Shown: in pieces, positions 23,940-32,328 of the stretch | Layout of the letters: every line of letters starts with the position of its first letter | Numbering within the stretch: position 1 is the first letter of the stretch | Source of the DNA: Candidatus Roizmanbacteria bacterium | Lineage (GTDB): Bacteria; Patescibacteriota; Microgenomatia; UBA1406; GWC2-37-13 | DNA: 64,000 nucleotides | Assembly (NCBI GenBank): GCA_012798265.1 | Contig: JAAZNM010000005.1 | Span: 62,001-126,000, forward strand | Direction: 5' to 3' | Translations under genes and position numbers: made by a program | Notes under the pieces: model-generated | Databases searched by the model: none | Seen by the model: the letters and a program-made list of their open reading frames with translations, nothing else | What the model was told of the DNA's origin: nothing

Positions 23940-24473
23940 ATGAGGGCTATTATCGGTTTAGGCAATCCCGGCGACGAATACAAGAACAACCGCCATAACG
24001 TCGGGTTCATGTTCTTGGACTTTTTGACCAAGGAAACAAACGATTTGTCTGACAAAAATTTCAAATACGACAAATATCTTAAATCCGCAATCTGCCATTT
24101 GCATCACGATTCTGTTTTCATAAAGCCTCAAACCTTTATGAATCGGTCCGGAGAAGCCGTCAATCGACTAATTAAAAATTTTAAATTAAAAATTTCTGAT
24201 TTAACCGTCGTCCATGACGACTTGGATATTCCCTTGGGTAAGTTCCATATTCAAAAAACCGGCCCCAAGCTTCATAACGGAATTGAGTCTATAGAAAACA
24301 CTCTCGGCTCTAAGGATTTTTTACGAATAAGAGTCGGGGTCGATAATCGAAAGGCCGATAACAGAATCGATGGCGAAACTTACGTCCTGCAGGACTTTCT
24401 TCCAGATGAGAAGTCCATCATCCTGACACGAGTTTTCCCCGACATCTTGTCTCAAATTACCCTCGTTAAGTGA
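23940..24473 (+). CDS. pth: Peptidyl-tRNA hydrolase
   Basis: Releases tRNA from prematurely dropped peptidyl-tRNAs in the cytoplasm. GLGNPG at 6-11, the catalytic His19 in RHN, MNRSG at 67-71, HDDLDIPLGK at about 92-101 and HNGIES at 112-117 are the family motifs. The 177-residue length is at the short end. The stop codon TGA lies inside a palindrome that also flanks the adjacent transposase gene, so the C-terminus may have been set by that insertion. The ATG at 23940 is chosen over an upstream in-frame start, because a TATAAT box lies 6 bases before it. Confidence 0.95.
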   Translation: MRAIIGLGNPGDEYKNNRHNVGFMFLDFLTKETNDLSDKNFKYDKYLKSAICHLHHDSVFIKPQTFMNRSGEAVNRLIKNFKLKISDLTVVHDDLDIPLGKFHIQKTGPKLHNGIESIENTLGSKDFLRIRVGVDNRKADNRIDGETYVLQDFLPDEKSIILTRVFPDILSQITLVK

Positions 24474-24484
24474 GTCACTTGACA
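24468..24484. repeat. REP-like palindrome, left copy, includes pth stop codon
   Basis: AAGTGAGTCACTTGACA, with arms AAGTGA/TCACTT around a central G. It is identical over 17 bases to 25248-25264. The TGA of pth lies at 24471-24473, inside the palindrome. Confidence 0.7.
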
Positions 24485-24502
24485 GTAGGTTAATGCAACA
24501 AT

Positions 24503-25153
24503 CTAGTCAATAAGGAATTTCTTGATAATTTTTAATTTGATTTGATAATCAATATTGTCTTCTACAAATTTTTTGTAAATTGTTTTATCATTTATGGAAA
24601 TTTCTTTAATCGATTGTAAAAAATCGTCGTTATTAATAAACAATTTATAAGATGAATATTCCCATCGTTCTGGCTTATCGACCAATTTTGCCGTAGTCGG
24701 ATTAAGATGTATATATCTGCTTACATGAAGTAATTGTTCATTATTTTTTATTTTTATAGAACGATAAGAAGATTGCCATAAGGGCCCTTTTCTTTTATAT
24801 TTGAGATTGAAATATCTTGTGTAACTTGTCTCAATCGTATCTATAAATCTATATATATTTTTATAGTGATTGACCCTAATTAAAAAATGGTAGTGATCGG
24901 GCATAAGACAGTAACATATTACTTTGACATACTGATTATTATTTTCGAATATATTTAGAGAGTCGCCTTTATTTTTATAATCTCTTAAATACTTTGAGTA
25001 TGATATTTTATTTTCCGGATTGTTATAAAAAGCTATTGTTTGGATAAATCTTTCACAATTACTCCCGCTGGTAAAAATATTAAAATTCGCAATACTTTTA
25101 TTAAAAATGTGATAAATACAATTATTGTAAAATTTAGCTTTTCGTTTTATCAT
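24503..25153 (-). CDS. REP-associated tyrosine transposase (Y1_Tnp family)
   Basis: A single-strand DNA transposase of the IS200/RAYT type, which cuts and rejoins palindromic ends through one tyrosine. The HUH motif is visible as MPDHYHFLIR (about 86-95), preceded by ICYC. WQSSYRSI and VSRYIHLNP are further family words; the latter includes the candidate catalytic Tyr region. At 216 residues it is full length for a RAYT and is uninterrupted, so probably active or recently so. Palindromes lie on both sides. The gene is more AT-rich than its neighbours, which fits horizontal origin. The upstream gap 25154-25243 has no other gene. Confidence 0.88.
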   Translation of the reverse strand: MIKRKAKFYNNCIYHIFNKSIANFNIFTSGSNCERFIQTIAFYNNPENKISYSKYLRDYKNKGDSLNIFENNNQYVKVICYCLMPDHYHFLIRVNHYKNIYRFIDTIETSYTRYFNLKYKRKGPLWQSSYRSIKIKNNEQLLHVSRYIHLNPTTAKLVDKPERWEYSSYKLFINNDDFLQSIKEISINDKTIYKKFVEDNIDYQIKLKIIKKFLID

Positions 25154-25243
25154 AAAACAATCTACAGATTCCCAAATGAATAAATTGGAGTCAATGGATT
25201 ATATGCGACAAAATATATTATTTGTCTTATTGTTACAACCTAA

Positions 25244-25264
25244 TGTCAAGTGAGTCACTTGACA
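25244..25264. repeat. REP-like palindrome, right copy, perfect 10+10
   Basis: A perfect palindrome with 10-base arms (TGTCAAGTGA and TCACTTGACA) around a single central G at 25254. The left copy lacks perfect outer arms. Confidence 0.75.
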
Positions 25265-25301
25265 AGGAAAATGGTTTTTTTATAAGAAATTTTGGCCGAA
25301 A

Positions 25302-25310
25302 TGATATAAT
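25302..25310 (+). promoter_or_regulatory. Extended -10 box of the glycosyltransferase operon
   Basis: TGA followed by TATAAT at 25305-25310. It ends 9 bases before the ATG at 25320. An in-frame ATG at 25311 directly abuts the box and would lie upstream of the expected transcription start. Confidence 0.6.
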
Positions 25311-25319
25311 ATGAAAACT

Positions 25320-26528
25320 ATGAAGGTGCTTTATCTATATATGTTTCCCTTGTGGGGAAACGGTTCCGGAGCCTGGCTCAGAAGATTGATACTTAATTTG
25401 AAAAGCAAATACGGTCATGATTTTCAGGCGGCTATCGTTGCTCCTGAAAATCGTGTCTTTAATGCGGCAAAAATATTTCGCCTCAAACCGCCGATCATGG
25501 GAGTCTTTGTTGGCAACCCCGAGCTTCCCGGCGTCCGGAAATATTCAAAGATGTCGAACGTCGAACATACCCAGATCTTCAATTATTACCTTTTGCGTAC
25601 GGCTAAAGCCATCAGCAAGTTCAAGCCCGACGTTATCCATGTTTTTCATACCGCTTTTTTACCACCAATTGGACGGCAACTTGCCAATCTTTATAAAAAA
25701 CCCTATATCATTTCCACTCATGGCAGTGATCTTTATTATTTTAAAGAAGATCCACGTTGGCGGTCCCTTGTCCGTGACGCTTCCTCAAGGGCCAAGTTTA
25801 TAACCGCCAACAGCAACTTTACCCGCGATTGGTATCTGAAAATGTTCGGTACCGATCTTTCAAAAAAAACCAAGACCATTCCTGCCGGCGTAGATAATAA
25901 CATTGACTTTAACAAAGACGTCAGTTGGATCGATAAAAAATACAACTTTAAATTCGATAAAATGGTTCTCTTTACCGGCCGGCTAACCCTGCATAAAGGA
26001 GTCGAGTACCTTATTAAAGCCGCCCGCCAAATCCAAGCCGAAATAGTTATTCTTGGAGACGGCCCGGAGAGAAAATACTTGGAGAACCTCATCGTCAAAT
26101 ACAAGCTTAACAATGTCCATATGCTGGGCTATTTTTCCCAAAGGTTGGGAGAGATAAACGATTTTTATCTTCGTTCGGATGTTTATGTGGCTCCCAGCGT
26201 CTGGAACGAACCTTTGGGACTGGTTATCCTTGAGGCTATGGTTCACAAAACCCCGGTTGTCGTCAGCCGCAAAGGCGGAGTCACCACGATAGTCAAGGAT
26301 GAAGTAAACGGCTTTTTGGTCCGCCCGAAAAGCGCCAAGATGATAGCTGAAAAAGTCAACTATCTGCTCCAGAACGATGACATCTGTACCAAAATGGGTG
26401 AACGGGCTTACAAAAGCGTTATCGAAAGGTTCAGTTGGGAAAAAATTGCCACCAAATTTTATAATCTCTATACAAAAAGCCTTCTCCCCCCTCAGAAACC
26501 CAACGGCAAAAACGGCAACAAAAAATAG
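25320..26528 (+). CDS. Family 4 glycosyltransferase
   Basis: A GT-B fold retaining glycosyltransferase using a nucleotide-sugar donor. The N-terminal domain starts MKVLYLYMFPLWGNGSGAW, with the Gly-rich acceptor loop. The C-terminal donor domain has LFTGRLTLHKGVEYLI, ILGDGPERKYLE and the conserved EPLGLVILEAM (ExxxxxxxE) near 295-305. The 402-residue length is normal. First gene of a five-gene operon with two more GT4 enzymes, pointing to envelope glycan or glycolipid assembly. No membrane helix, so it works at the cytoplasmic side. The acceptor is unknown. Confidence 0.9.
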   Translation: MKVLYLYMFPLWGNGSGAWLRRLILNLKSKYGHDFQAAIVAPENRVFNAAKIFRLKPPIMGVFVGNPELPGVRKYSKMSNVEHTQIFNYYLLRTAKAISKFKPDVIHVFHTAFLPPIGRQLANLYKKPYIISTHGSDLYYFKEDPRWRSLVRDASSRAKFITANSNFTRDWYLKMFGTDLSKKTKTIPAGVDNNIDFNKDVSWIDKKYNFKFDKMVLFTGRLTLHKGVEYLIKAARQIQAEIVILGDGPERKYLENLIVKYKLNNVHMLGYFSQRLGEINDFYLRSDVYVAPSVWNEPLGLVILEAMVHKTPVVVSRKGGVTTIVKDEVNGFLVRPKSAKMIAEKVNYLLQNDDICTKMGERAYKSVIERFSWEKIATKFYNLYTKSLLPPQKPNGKNGNKK

Positions 26529-26533
26529 AATAA

Positions 26534-26542
26534 TGGTATAAA
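26534..26542 (+). promoter_or_regulatory. Extended -10 box before the DUF218 gene
   Basis: TGG followed by TATAAA at 26537-26542, ending 6 bases before the ATG at 26549. It may give extra transcription within the glycosyltransferase operon. Confidence 0.45.
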
Positions 26543-26548
26543 TATAGT

Positions 26549-27700
26549 ATGAACGAGGGAGGAGAAATTCTTGTGTTGTCTAAACCCATCGAACAACCGA
26601 GACAAAATATATCTGTTAACGAGGTGAAACCGTCACATCCTGGCGCTTTGAGGGACTGTCTTTCGGAAAAAGAAAAAAAACCCAGCCAAAAAGTCGACTA
26701 TCTCATGGTCTTTGGTCAAGGACCGGTTTTGGATAAAGAAACAATGGACAAACCCGATCCCAATAAAAAAAAAGTTGATAATGAAGCAATCCCATGGATG
26801 AAGACGATTGCCCGCGCCGCCGGAGAGCTTAAACTGGCGGATGCCTGCGACAAAATCATCCTTACCGGCGGAAAAACTGGCGGTGAAAATTCCAAGTCAG
26901 AGGCGGAGCTGATGAAAGAAATCCTAGTCAGTGAATACCATATTCCGGAAAACGATATTCTTCTTGAAGATAAAGCCACCAATACCCTTACTAACTTCGC
27001 TTTTACTCTAAACACGATGGATTCATATGCTAAAACATTTGATCAAAATTCAAAGGTTGGTTTTTTGGGAACCGATTTCCATCTTGCTCGCATAAGACTT
27101 CTGGCAAAACAGTTTGGAATGAATGATTTTAGTGCCTTTTCAGCCGAACAGATTTTTAAGTTGATTGCCCAACGCACCGGTGATGCAGAACTGCTTGATT
27201 TGATCAATATCCGCCTTAATCCGAACGAAGACCTTGTTCCCGATGACAGCCGCATTGATTGGCCAGCTTTTCAAACCTTATCGACCGAAGAAAAATCAGA
27301 ACAACCTTCCAGATCGGCTATGAAGGCTCCGTCATATTACGAAAAACAACCAGGACTGGAAGCCGGGTCGAAAGATATTCTTTCTATGTTTGGCGGAGAA
27401 AACCGTTGGACCGCCGGTTTAATCGATATCCCCGAATACTGGATCGGTTACGTTGGACAGATAAACAATAACGAAAGAATGATGTTGATTCTGACTAATC
27501 CAAAGATTGTCAAACCCGAAGAGTTGCAAAGACTGGGAGTATCATTGCAAGAATCACCCGACGAAATCCGCAAAAAATTACTGTTTTATACGAGTGAAAA
27601 AAGAAAGATGCCGGAAGAAAAATACTTTGACGCTGCAAGCTGGACTAATCTCACCCGAGAAAAACTTGAGGAAATCAATCGAAATGAAGTATCATATTAG
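26549..27700 (+). CDS. YdcF/ElyC-type DUF218 protein with C-terminal extension
   Basis: A DUF218 core lies at about residues 45-210: LMVFGQGPV, KIILTGGKTGGEN, SEAELMKEIL, DILLEDKATNTLTNF, and VGFLGTDFHLARI. These are the Gly-rich loops and the TxTxxN segment of the family. ElyC in E. coli influences envelope polysaccharide and peptidoglycan precursor use. Here there is no N-terminal membrane helix, so it should be cytoplasmic. Residues about 250-383 form an extension I do not recognise. It sits inside a glycosyltransferase operon, 20 bases after the first enzyme and 2 bases before the next. Confidence 0.8.
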   Translation: MNEGGEILVLSKPIEQPRQNISVNEVKPSHPGALRDCLSEKEKKPSQKVDYLMVFGQGPVLDKETMDKPDPNKKKVDNEAIPWMKTIARAAGELKLADACDKIILTGGKTGGENSKSEAELMKEILVSEYHIPENDILLEDKATNTLTNFAFTLNTMDSYAKTFDQNSKVGFLGTDFHLARIRLLAKQFGMNDFSAFSAEQIFKLIAQRTGDAELLDLINIRLNPNEDLVPDDSRIDWPAFQTLSTEEKSEQPSRSAMKAPSYYEKQPGLEAGSKDILSMFGGENRWTAGLIDIPEYWIGYVGQINNNERMMLILTNPKIVKPEELQRLGVSLQESPDEIRKKLLFYTSEKRKMPEEKYFDAASWTNLTREKLEEINRNEVSY

Positions 27701-27702
27701 GT

Positions 27703-28821
27703 ATGAGAATACTTATTCTGGCTCCATTAAAAAGGAAAATCGTGCCGGAAATCACCGCTTCAAGATCCAGAGTCGTCTATGAACTGATTCAAGGCCTGAT
27801 CAAAAAAGGACATAAGATAACGGTCCTAGGCACTCAAGACAGCTTCATTCCTGGAGCCGATATTGTTCCGGTAACACCTAAAGGCTTTGTGGATATGCCG
27901 CCTTTTGAAAATCCTTTTTATGGCGAGACGTCATACCTCGTCCAACTGGCAAAAAAAACCGAACTCTTGGCTAAGGATTTCGACATAATCCACAATCATA
28001 CTTACCCGGAGTTTATTAACCTGATGATCGACGACCGGATAAAAACACCCATGGTAACCACCCTGCATGCTCAAGGGACACCGGAGTTTGACGAGGTTTT
28101 AAACCTTTTTCCCGGCGCTTATCTGATTTCCATCTCCAAAGCCCACCGGCGGTTGTTTAAAAAAACCAATATCTTCAAAATTGTTTATAACGGCGTTGAT
28201 ACCGATTTTTATTCTTTTGAAGAAAAAAAGGGGGATTATCTTTTATGGCTTGGTCGTCTATCCAAAGCCAAAGACCTGCAGGGAAGATTTATGGATCCAA
28301 AAGGGATCGGTTGGGCGATAAGTTTGGCTAAAGCAACCGGCAGTAAACTGTTGCTCTCCGGAAGCGTTGAAGACATGAAATTTTACGAAAGCGAAGTGAA
28401 ACCCCACCTTAATGATAAGATAAAGTGGATCGGACCGGTTTCCTCCGAACAGATGTTGTCCAAACTTCAAGTTAAGGAACTTATGCAAAAAGCCAGGGCA
28501 TTTTTAATGACAATCAATTGGTATGAACCTTTCGGTTTAGTGATGGCTGAGGCCATGGCCTGCGGCACTCCGGTGATCGGATTTGACCGCGGATCGGTGA
28601 ACGAGCTTATCGAAGACAACAAAACCGGTTTTGTTGTTAATCCGGAAAAAGGCCTGGAGGGGCTGAAAGAATCTCTATCCAAACTGCCGAACATAAAACC
28701 AGATGACTGCCGCCAACGCGTTTTGGACAATTTTTCCTTAAAAAGCATGGTGGACAACTACGAAAAAACTTACCTTGAGGTTATCAATTTATACCGGCAG
28801 AAAAATCAGGCAAACCTATGA
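27703..28821 (+). CDS. Family 4 glycosyltransferase
   Basis: A GT-B enzyme of 372 residues. IIHNHTYPEFI and PMVTTLHAQGTPEF lie in the N-terminal acceptor domain. LLWLGRLSKAKD, EPFGLVMAEAMACGTPVIGF (the ExxxxxxxE donor motif) and GSVNELIEDNKTGFVV lie in the donor domain. This last pattern is the classic GT4 signature. It starts 2 bases after the DUF218 gene and ends with a 4-base ATGA overlap into the next glycosyltransferase, so translation is coupled. The sugar and acceptor are unknown. Confidence 0.9.
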   Translation: MRILILAPLKRKIVPEITASRSRVVYELIQGLIKKGHKITVLGTQDSFIPGADIVPVTPKGFVDMPPFENPFYGETSYLVQLAKKTELLAKDFDIIHNHTYPEFINLMIDDRIKTPMVTTLHAQGTPEFDEVLNLFPGAYLISISKAHRRLFKKTNIFKIVYNGVDTDFYSFEEKKGDYLLWLGRLSKAKDLQGRFMDPKGIGWAISLAKATGSKLLLSGSVEDMKFYESEVKPHLNDKIKWIGPVSSEQMLSKLQVKELMQKARAFLMTINWYEPFGLVMAEAMACGTPVIGFDRGSVNELIEDNKTGFVVNPEKGLEGLKESLSKLPNIKPDDCRQRVLDNFSLKSMVDNYEKTYLEVINLYRQKNQANL

Positions 28822-30050
28822 AAAAAGTCGCCATCCTCCATTATGCTTACCCTCCAAATATCGGCGGAGTCGAAAGACTTATTAAAGAGCAAGCTATGAT
28901 TCTGGCCGACCTTGATTATGAGATAACGGTTCTCACCGGTTCCGGAGAAGAAAACGACAGCCGGGTAAAGATCGTTACGGCCGACGTACTTCAATCCGTC
29001 CTTAACTTTAACCCTAACCTATACAAAAAGATCGTCGAAGAAGGAATAATCGATACCGACTTCTACGATCTGTCTTCAAAAATAGAAACCGTCCTGGAAA
29101 TGAATCTTGAAGACAAGCAAACCGTCATTATCCATAACATGTTGACCCTGGTGCATAATCTTCCTTTTATTTACGCTTTCAAAAAATATGCCAAAAATCA
29201 CCCTGAAAAAAATATTATTGTTTGGGCCCATGACCAAACCTATATCCATGAAGAGAAAGTCCTTGATGACAAACCCGGAGTTAATTTGTCGCCCGAAGGG
29301 CGGATGATCCTTATCGAACCCTTGGAAAAAGCAAAATACGTGGTTATCTCAAACCAGTTCAAACAACTGTTCTGTCAAGCAATAAACATCGATAAGGAAA
29401 AAGTCATCGTCATTCCCGACGGCATCAATATTAAAAATTTTTTGGAGATCGATCCGATTGTTTGGGAAGTGGTCAACAAGGAGAAACTGTTAGACTGTTT
29501 TCCGGTTGTCTTGTCTCCTGTAAACATCCTTCCAAGAAAGAACATCGAATTCAATATTGAAGTGGTCCATTATCTGAAAAAAAACTACCCCGATATCAAG
29601 CTCATTATAACCGGAAAAATCTCCACCCACAGAAAAATAGGCAACTATCCTGAAGAAATCGACAGAATAGTCAAAAAACTTTCTCTTGAAAAAAATGTCA
29701 TTTATATGAGCCGATATCTTGATCGGGCTCTTTATGCCTCCGAACTTCATGATCTTTACGCTTTGGCCGATGCCGTTTTTTATTTTTCAAAAAGCGAAAA
29801 TTTCGGACTGCCGATAATCGAATCGGCTTTGGTAAAAACACCGGTTTTCGCCTCCAAACTAAAGATTTTCCGGGAAATAGCTGAAAATAAGCTTATCGAG
29901 ATCGACCTTGCTAAAAACAGTGCCGAACAAACAGCCCGAATAATCGCCGATTATATGGAAAACGACAATCTGATAAAGATCAATCGCCTTGTCAGACAAA
30001 GATACAACCAGGAAGAGATCATTAAACGTCAGTTAGTTCCTTTACTTTAA
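28818..30050 (+). CDS. Family 4 glycosyltransferase (third in operon)
   Basis: 410 residues. Opens KKVAILHYAYPPNIGGVERL, the Gly-rich loop of GT4 enzymes. The donor domain shows VVLSPVNILPRKNIEF, IITGKISTHRK, and SENFGLPIIESALVKTPVFA, where the donor motif is ENFGLPIIE. The variant of the first Glu is common in distant GT4 members. ATGA overlap with the previous gene, and a one-base TAATG overlap with the next. With the two other GT4 genes it suggests stepwise assembly of a surface glycan. Confidence 0.85.
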   Translation: MKKVAILHYAYPPNIGGVERLIKEQAMILADLDYEITVLTGSGEENDSRVKIVTADVLQSVLNFNPNLYKKIVEEGIIDTDFYDLSSKIETVLEMNLEDKQTVIIHNMLTLVHNLPFIYAFKKYAKNHPEKNIIVWAHDQTYIHEEKVLDDKPGVNLSPEGRMILIEPLEKAKYVVISNQFKQLFCQAINIDKEKVIVIPDGINIKNFLEIDPIVWEVVNKEKLLDCFPVVLSPVNILPRKNIEFNIEVVHYLKKNYPDIKLIITGKISTHRKIGNYPEEIDRIVKKLSLEKNVIYMSRYLDRALYASELHDLYALADAVFYFSKSENFGLPIIESALVKTPVFASKLKIFREIAENKLIEIDLAKNSAEQTARIIADYMENDNLIKINRLVRQRYNQEEIIKRQLVPLL

Positions 30051-30337
30051 TGCATTCGATCAAAGACGTCCTGGAAAAATTCAATCCTTTCGAAGATAAA
30101 TACGTCTCCCGCGAATTCCAGTCGTTCGGGGTCCATCTGTCGGAAAAACTCCAAGACACAAGACATAAGAGCCTTTATATCAAACTGGCAAAAACTATTC
30201 CCCGCCCCGTTCTCGAACAGGCCCTCCGTTTTGTCATCGACTCGAAAGCTAAAAAAAAAGGGGCACTTTTCATGTGGAAACTTAAAGAACTCGGAGCCTT
30301 TAAGAAAGATCAAAAAGTAAAAAGTTTTAAGTTTTAA
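30050..30337 (+). CDS. Small conserved-looking protein, unknown (95 aa)
   Basis: A basic, helical protein without Cys, signal peptide or membrane helix. The start overlaps the previous stop by one base, which argues that it is real and part of the glycosyltransferase operon. RPVLEQALRFVIDSKAKKKG suggests one long amphipathic helix followed by a basic patch, so it might bind RNA or the membrane surface. No family recognised. It ends in a Lys/Phe tail that runs into the AT-rich repeat region. Confidence 0.6.
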   Translation: MHSIKDVLEKFNPFEDKYVSREFQSFGVHLSEKLQDTRHKSLYIKLAKTIPRPVLEQALRFVIDSKAKKKGALFMWKLKELGAFKKDQKVKSFKF

Positions 30338-30420
30338 CTTGTAATTTTAAATTCCTACTTTTAACTTTTGAGTTAAATTGATGTTTGCACTTTGTGATTT
30401 GTGTTTTGTAATTTGTTATT
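30338..30420. repeat. AT-rich dispersed repeat copy between convergent genes
   Basis: Words CTTTTAACTTTTGAGTTAAATTG and CTTTGTGATTTGTGTTTTGTAATTTG match copies near 3440-3500 and 61520-61545. It lies between two convergent genes. Confidence 0.45.
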
Positions 30421-31488
30421 TTAAAAATACCCGTACCCCCAATACGCCACCTTACCTATCCCTTTTTCTCTTAAATACTCTGTCTTTGCCTTAACCGACT
30501 CAATGTCCTCAAACCAAACGATATGGTACTCCATTCCCATTACTCCGTCTTCCATCTTATAAGGAACAACGTAATCGACCTCGGTTTCTTTTGAAAGGCT
30601 ATCGCGGCTGACCAAACAGTTTTTCCACTGACAACTGTCCAGGAATTTTTGCTTAACTTGATTAAGAGTTAAGGCTTCAGCTGGCTTTATCGGCCGTTTC
30701 TTTTCATCTACCGTCCAATCATAACCGTACATGCCGAAGATAACGGTTATTTTTTCCCTTGGAACGAAACGCAAGTAATCTTCTATCATCTGTTGAAAAT
30801 CATAATCATATTTGTCTTTACCTCCGAACTGAAAATTGGGACCGGGTTCGCCCGAGGCTTTATGGAAATCGTACGCCATGATCATTATTTCGTCGGCGTA
30901 TTCGTTTAGATAAGACAGATCGTAACCGCGTTTGCGATAGAAGATGTCTCCGTAAAGTATCAAGGAGAATGACTTATAATTTTGTTTTGTCTCTGTATAA
31001 AATTGTTTAACGAATTCATTGATTTGTTGCTTATTTTTATCGCCAAATACAATGGGAATTTCCAGATCAAGCACGATCCCTTTAAGGTTATTTTTTTTAA
31101 CAATAGTAATGGCTCTGTTTTTTGTTTCCTCCTTTAAATCCTCCTGATCGGATACTTTAATCGCCAAGTATTTTTCGTATTCGCGTTGTTTTGTCCGGTC
31201 GGAAAAATCATCGATACTCCGCATGTCCGGATCAAAAAAAATCACTCGATCATATGTATTATCCAAAACAAACTCGTTCCCGTACTGCCAATAGGGAAGA
31301 AAAATTGAACGCGAGACAATCTCGGTTTTTATTGAAGTGGGGGTGTTTATCTTTAAGTTAGACGCTTCCTTGTCCGTCCTGGCCGGTAAACTGATCCTTT
31401 GATTTTTATTGCCGGGAAATCGGGATACATAAATAGCCGATATTCCTAACGCAACTACAAGAGCCGTTATAAAAACTGTTTTTTTCAT
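30421..31488 (-). CDS. Glycoside hydrolase family 18-like protein, N-terminally anchored
   Basis: A signal anchor (about residues 4-22) is followed by a TIM-barrel-like domain. GIVLDLE at about 136-142 matches the end of the GH18 catalytic motif DxxDxDxE, keeping the catalytic Glu. YGDIFY, ADEIMIMAYDFH (the GH18 MxYD segment), ITVIFGMYGYDW and KVAYWGYGYF follow the usual barrel order. Related proteins include spore cortex and chitin-type hydrolases such as YdhD/YaaH. The substrate may be peptidoglycan or another GlcNAc polymer; this cannot be read from sequence. It faces away from the glycosyltransferase operon. Confidence 0.82.
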   Translation of the reverse strand: MKKTVFITALVVALGISAIYVSRFPGNKNQRISLPARTDKEASNLKINTPTSIKTEIVSRSIFLPYWQYGNEFVLDNTYDRVIFFDPDMRSIDDFSDRTKQREYEKYLAIKVSDQEDLKEETKNRAITIVKKNNLKGIVLDLEIPIVFGDKNKQQINEFVKQFYTETKQNYKSFSLILYGDIFYRKRGYDLSYLNEYADEIMIMAYDFHKASGEPGPNFQFGGKDKYDYDFQQMIEDYLRFVPREKITVIFGMYGYDWTVDEKKRPIKPAEALTLNQVKQKFLDSCQWKNCLVSRDSLSKETEVDYVVPYKMEDGVMGMEYHIVWFEDIESVKAKTEYLREKGIGKVAYWGYGYF

Positions 31489-31550
31489 CTCCTTATTTTA
31501 TAACAAAAACATGAAAAAATCGGAATACGGTGGCTTATAAAAAAATATAG

Positions 31551-31579
31551 TTGACAAAGTTTTTTTTTTAATCCATAAT
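31551..31579 (+). promoter_or_regulatory. Promoter of the glutaredoxin-like gene
   Basis: Perfect -35 TTGACA (31551-31556), 17-base spacer that is mostly T, -10 CATAAT (31574-31579). The ATG at 31592 is 12 bases further on. Confidence 0.7.
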
Positions 31580-31591
31580 GAAATTTATATT

Positions 31592-32188
31592 ATGAAAATC
31601 ATTATTTACACCGTCAATGACTGCCCGTTTTGTAAGCAAGAAAAAGACTATCTAACCGCTGGTAAACTTCAGTTCGAGGAAAAGAATCTTGAGACCAATA
31701 AAGAGTTTTTGACGGAGATGTTGGCCGTTTCAAATAATTTTGCCGGAACTCCAGTAACCAAAATCGAGAAGGACGACGGATCAATTGTCGTCCTCAAGGG
31801 CTTTACCAAAGAAGAGTTTGATAAAGCCCTTGGTCTCGGGGCAACCGATAAAGCCCAGGTTGCCGAAACCAACTCCCAAATCAACGTTCCGAAACCGACA
31901 CCCGTTCCAACTCCACCAGCAGCTCCTCAACCGGTTAGTCCGCCAAAAGTAGAACCGGTTATACCTGAAGTCAAACCCGTAGCGCCACCAAGCTCCTCCG
32001 AATCTAAGCCGGATGAACTTAACTCCATTTTAAATAGTCTAAAAGAAAAATCAGAAGACGCTCCGGAAAAAACACCGACTGGCATTAAGCCTCCACCTCC
32101 AGCCGTATCCGCACCAGTAAATCCCACCCCTAGTCCTTCCCAAGTAAGCGGCGCCTTGCCGAATATCCCCGACTTCCAGGCAAAGTAG
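31592..32188 (+). CDS. Glutaredoxin-like protein with Pro-rich C-terminal tail
   Basis: Thioredoxin-fold domain at residues 1-82, with the redox motif CPFC (Cys11, Cys14) and the cis-proline GTPV segment near 54-57. These mark a glutaredoxin/NrdH-like thiol reductase. The following 115 residues are Pro/Ala/Ser/Val-rich with Lys/Glu patches, and look disordered. No signal peptide, so cytoplasmic. A Pro-rich tail is unusual for this family and could bind a partner. A strong TTGACA/CATAAT promoter suggests good expression. Confidence 0.8.
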   Translation: MKIIIYTVNDCPFCKQEKDYLTAGKLQFEEKNLETNKEFLTEMLAVSNNFAGTPVTKIEKDDGSIVVLKGFTKEEFDKALGLGATDKAQVAETNSQINVPKPTPVPTPPAAPQPVSPPKVEPVIPEVKPVAPPSSSESKPDELNSILNSLKEKSEDAPEKTPTGIKPPPPAVSAPVNPTPSPSQVSGALPNIPDFQAK

Positions 32189-32301
32189 TATTAGTTTTTC
32201 GATGTCTTTTATTATCTGACGAACGATTTCGTGTAGTTTTGCGTATACGACTGTTGTACAATCGTGAAACAGTCATAGTTACCAAACGATTACAATAATT
32301 C
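32189..32301. other. Intergenic stretch without recognised feature
   Basis: Between the glutaredoxin gene and the tRNA pair. I see three scattered ACGATT or AATCGT words but no open frame or clear structure. A hairpin follows at 32302. Confidence 0.4.
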
Positions 32302-32324
32302 CTCGTTCCTCGGAAAGAGTTTTT
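32302..32324 (+). terminator. Candidate rho-independent terminator
   Basis: CTCGTTC, loop CTCG, GAAAGAG (one mismatch), then TTTTT. It lies 113 bases after the glutaredoxin gene and ends 4 bases before the tRNA-Trp 3' end on the other strand. Confidence 0.4.
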
Positions 32325-32328
32325 AATG

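Larger units (their letters stand above)
24468..25264 (-). mobile_element. REP/RAYT-type element: transposase between inverted ends
   Basis: A 797-base unit with one transposase gene. The ends share the palindrome AAGTGAGTCACTTGACA. Inside the palindromes the sequence continues as an imperfect inverted repeat: GTAGGTTAATGCAACAA at the left, and TTGTTACAACCTAAT at the right read toward the end. No target-site duplication could be separated from the palindromes. A third palindrome copy sits in leuS at 60906-60922. Confidence 0.65.

Noticed and set aside
24468-24484. Recoding or read-through at the pth stop
   Set aside because: TGA ends several genes in this window (24471-24473, 36559-36561, 39183-39185), so standard code 11 applies.
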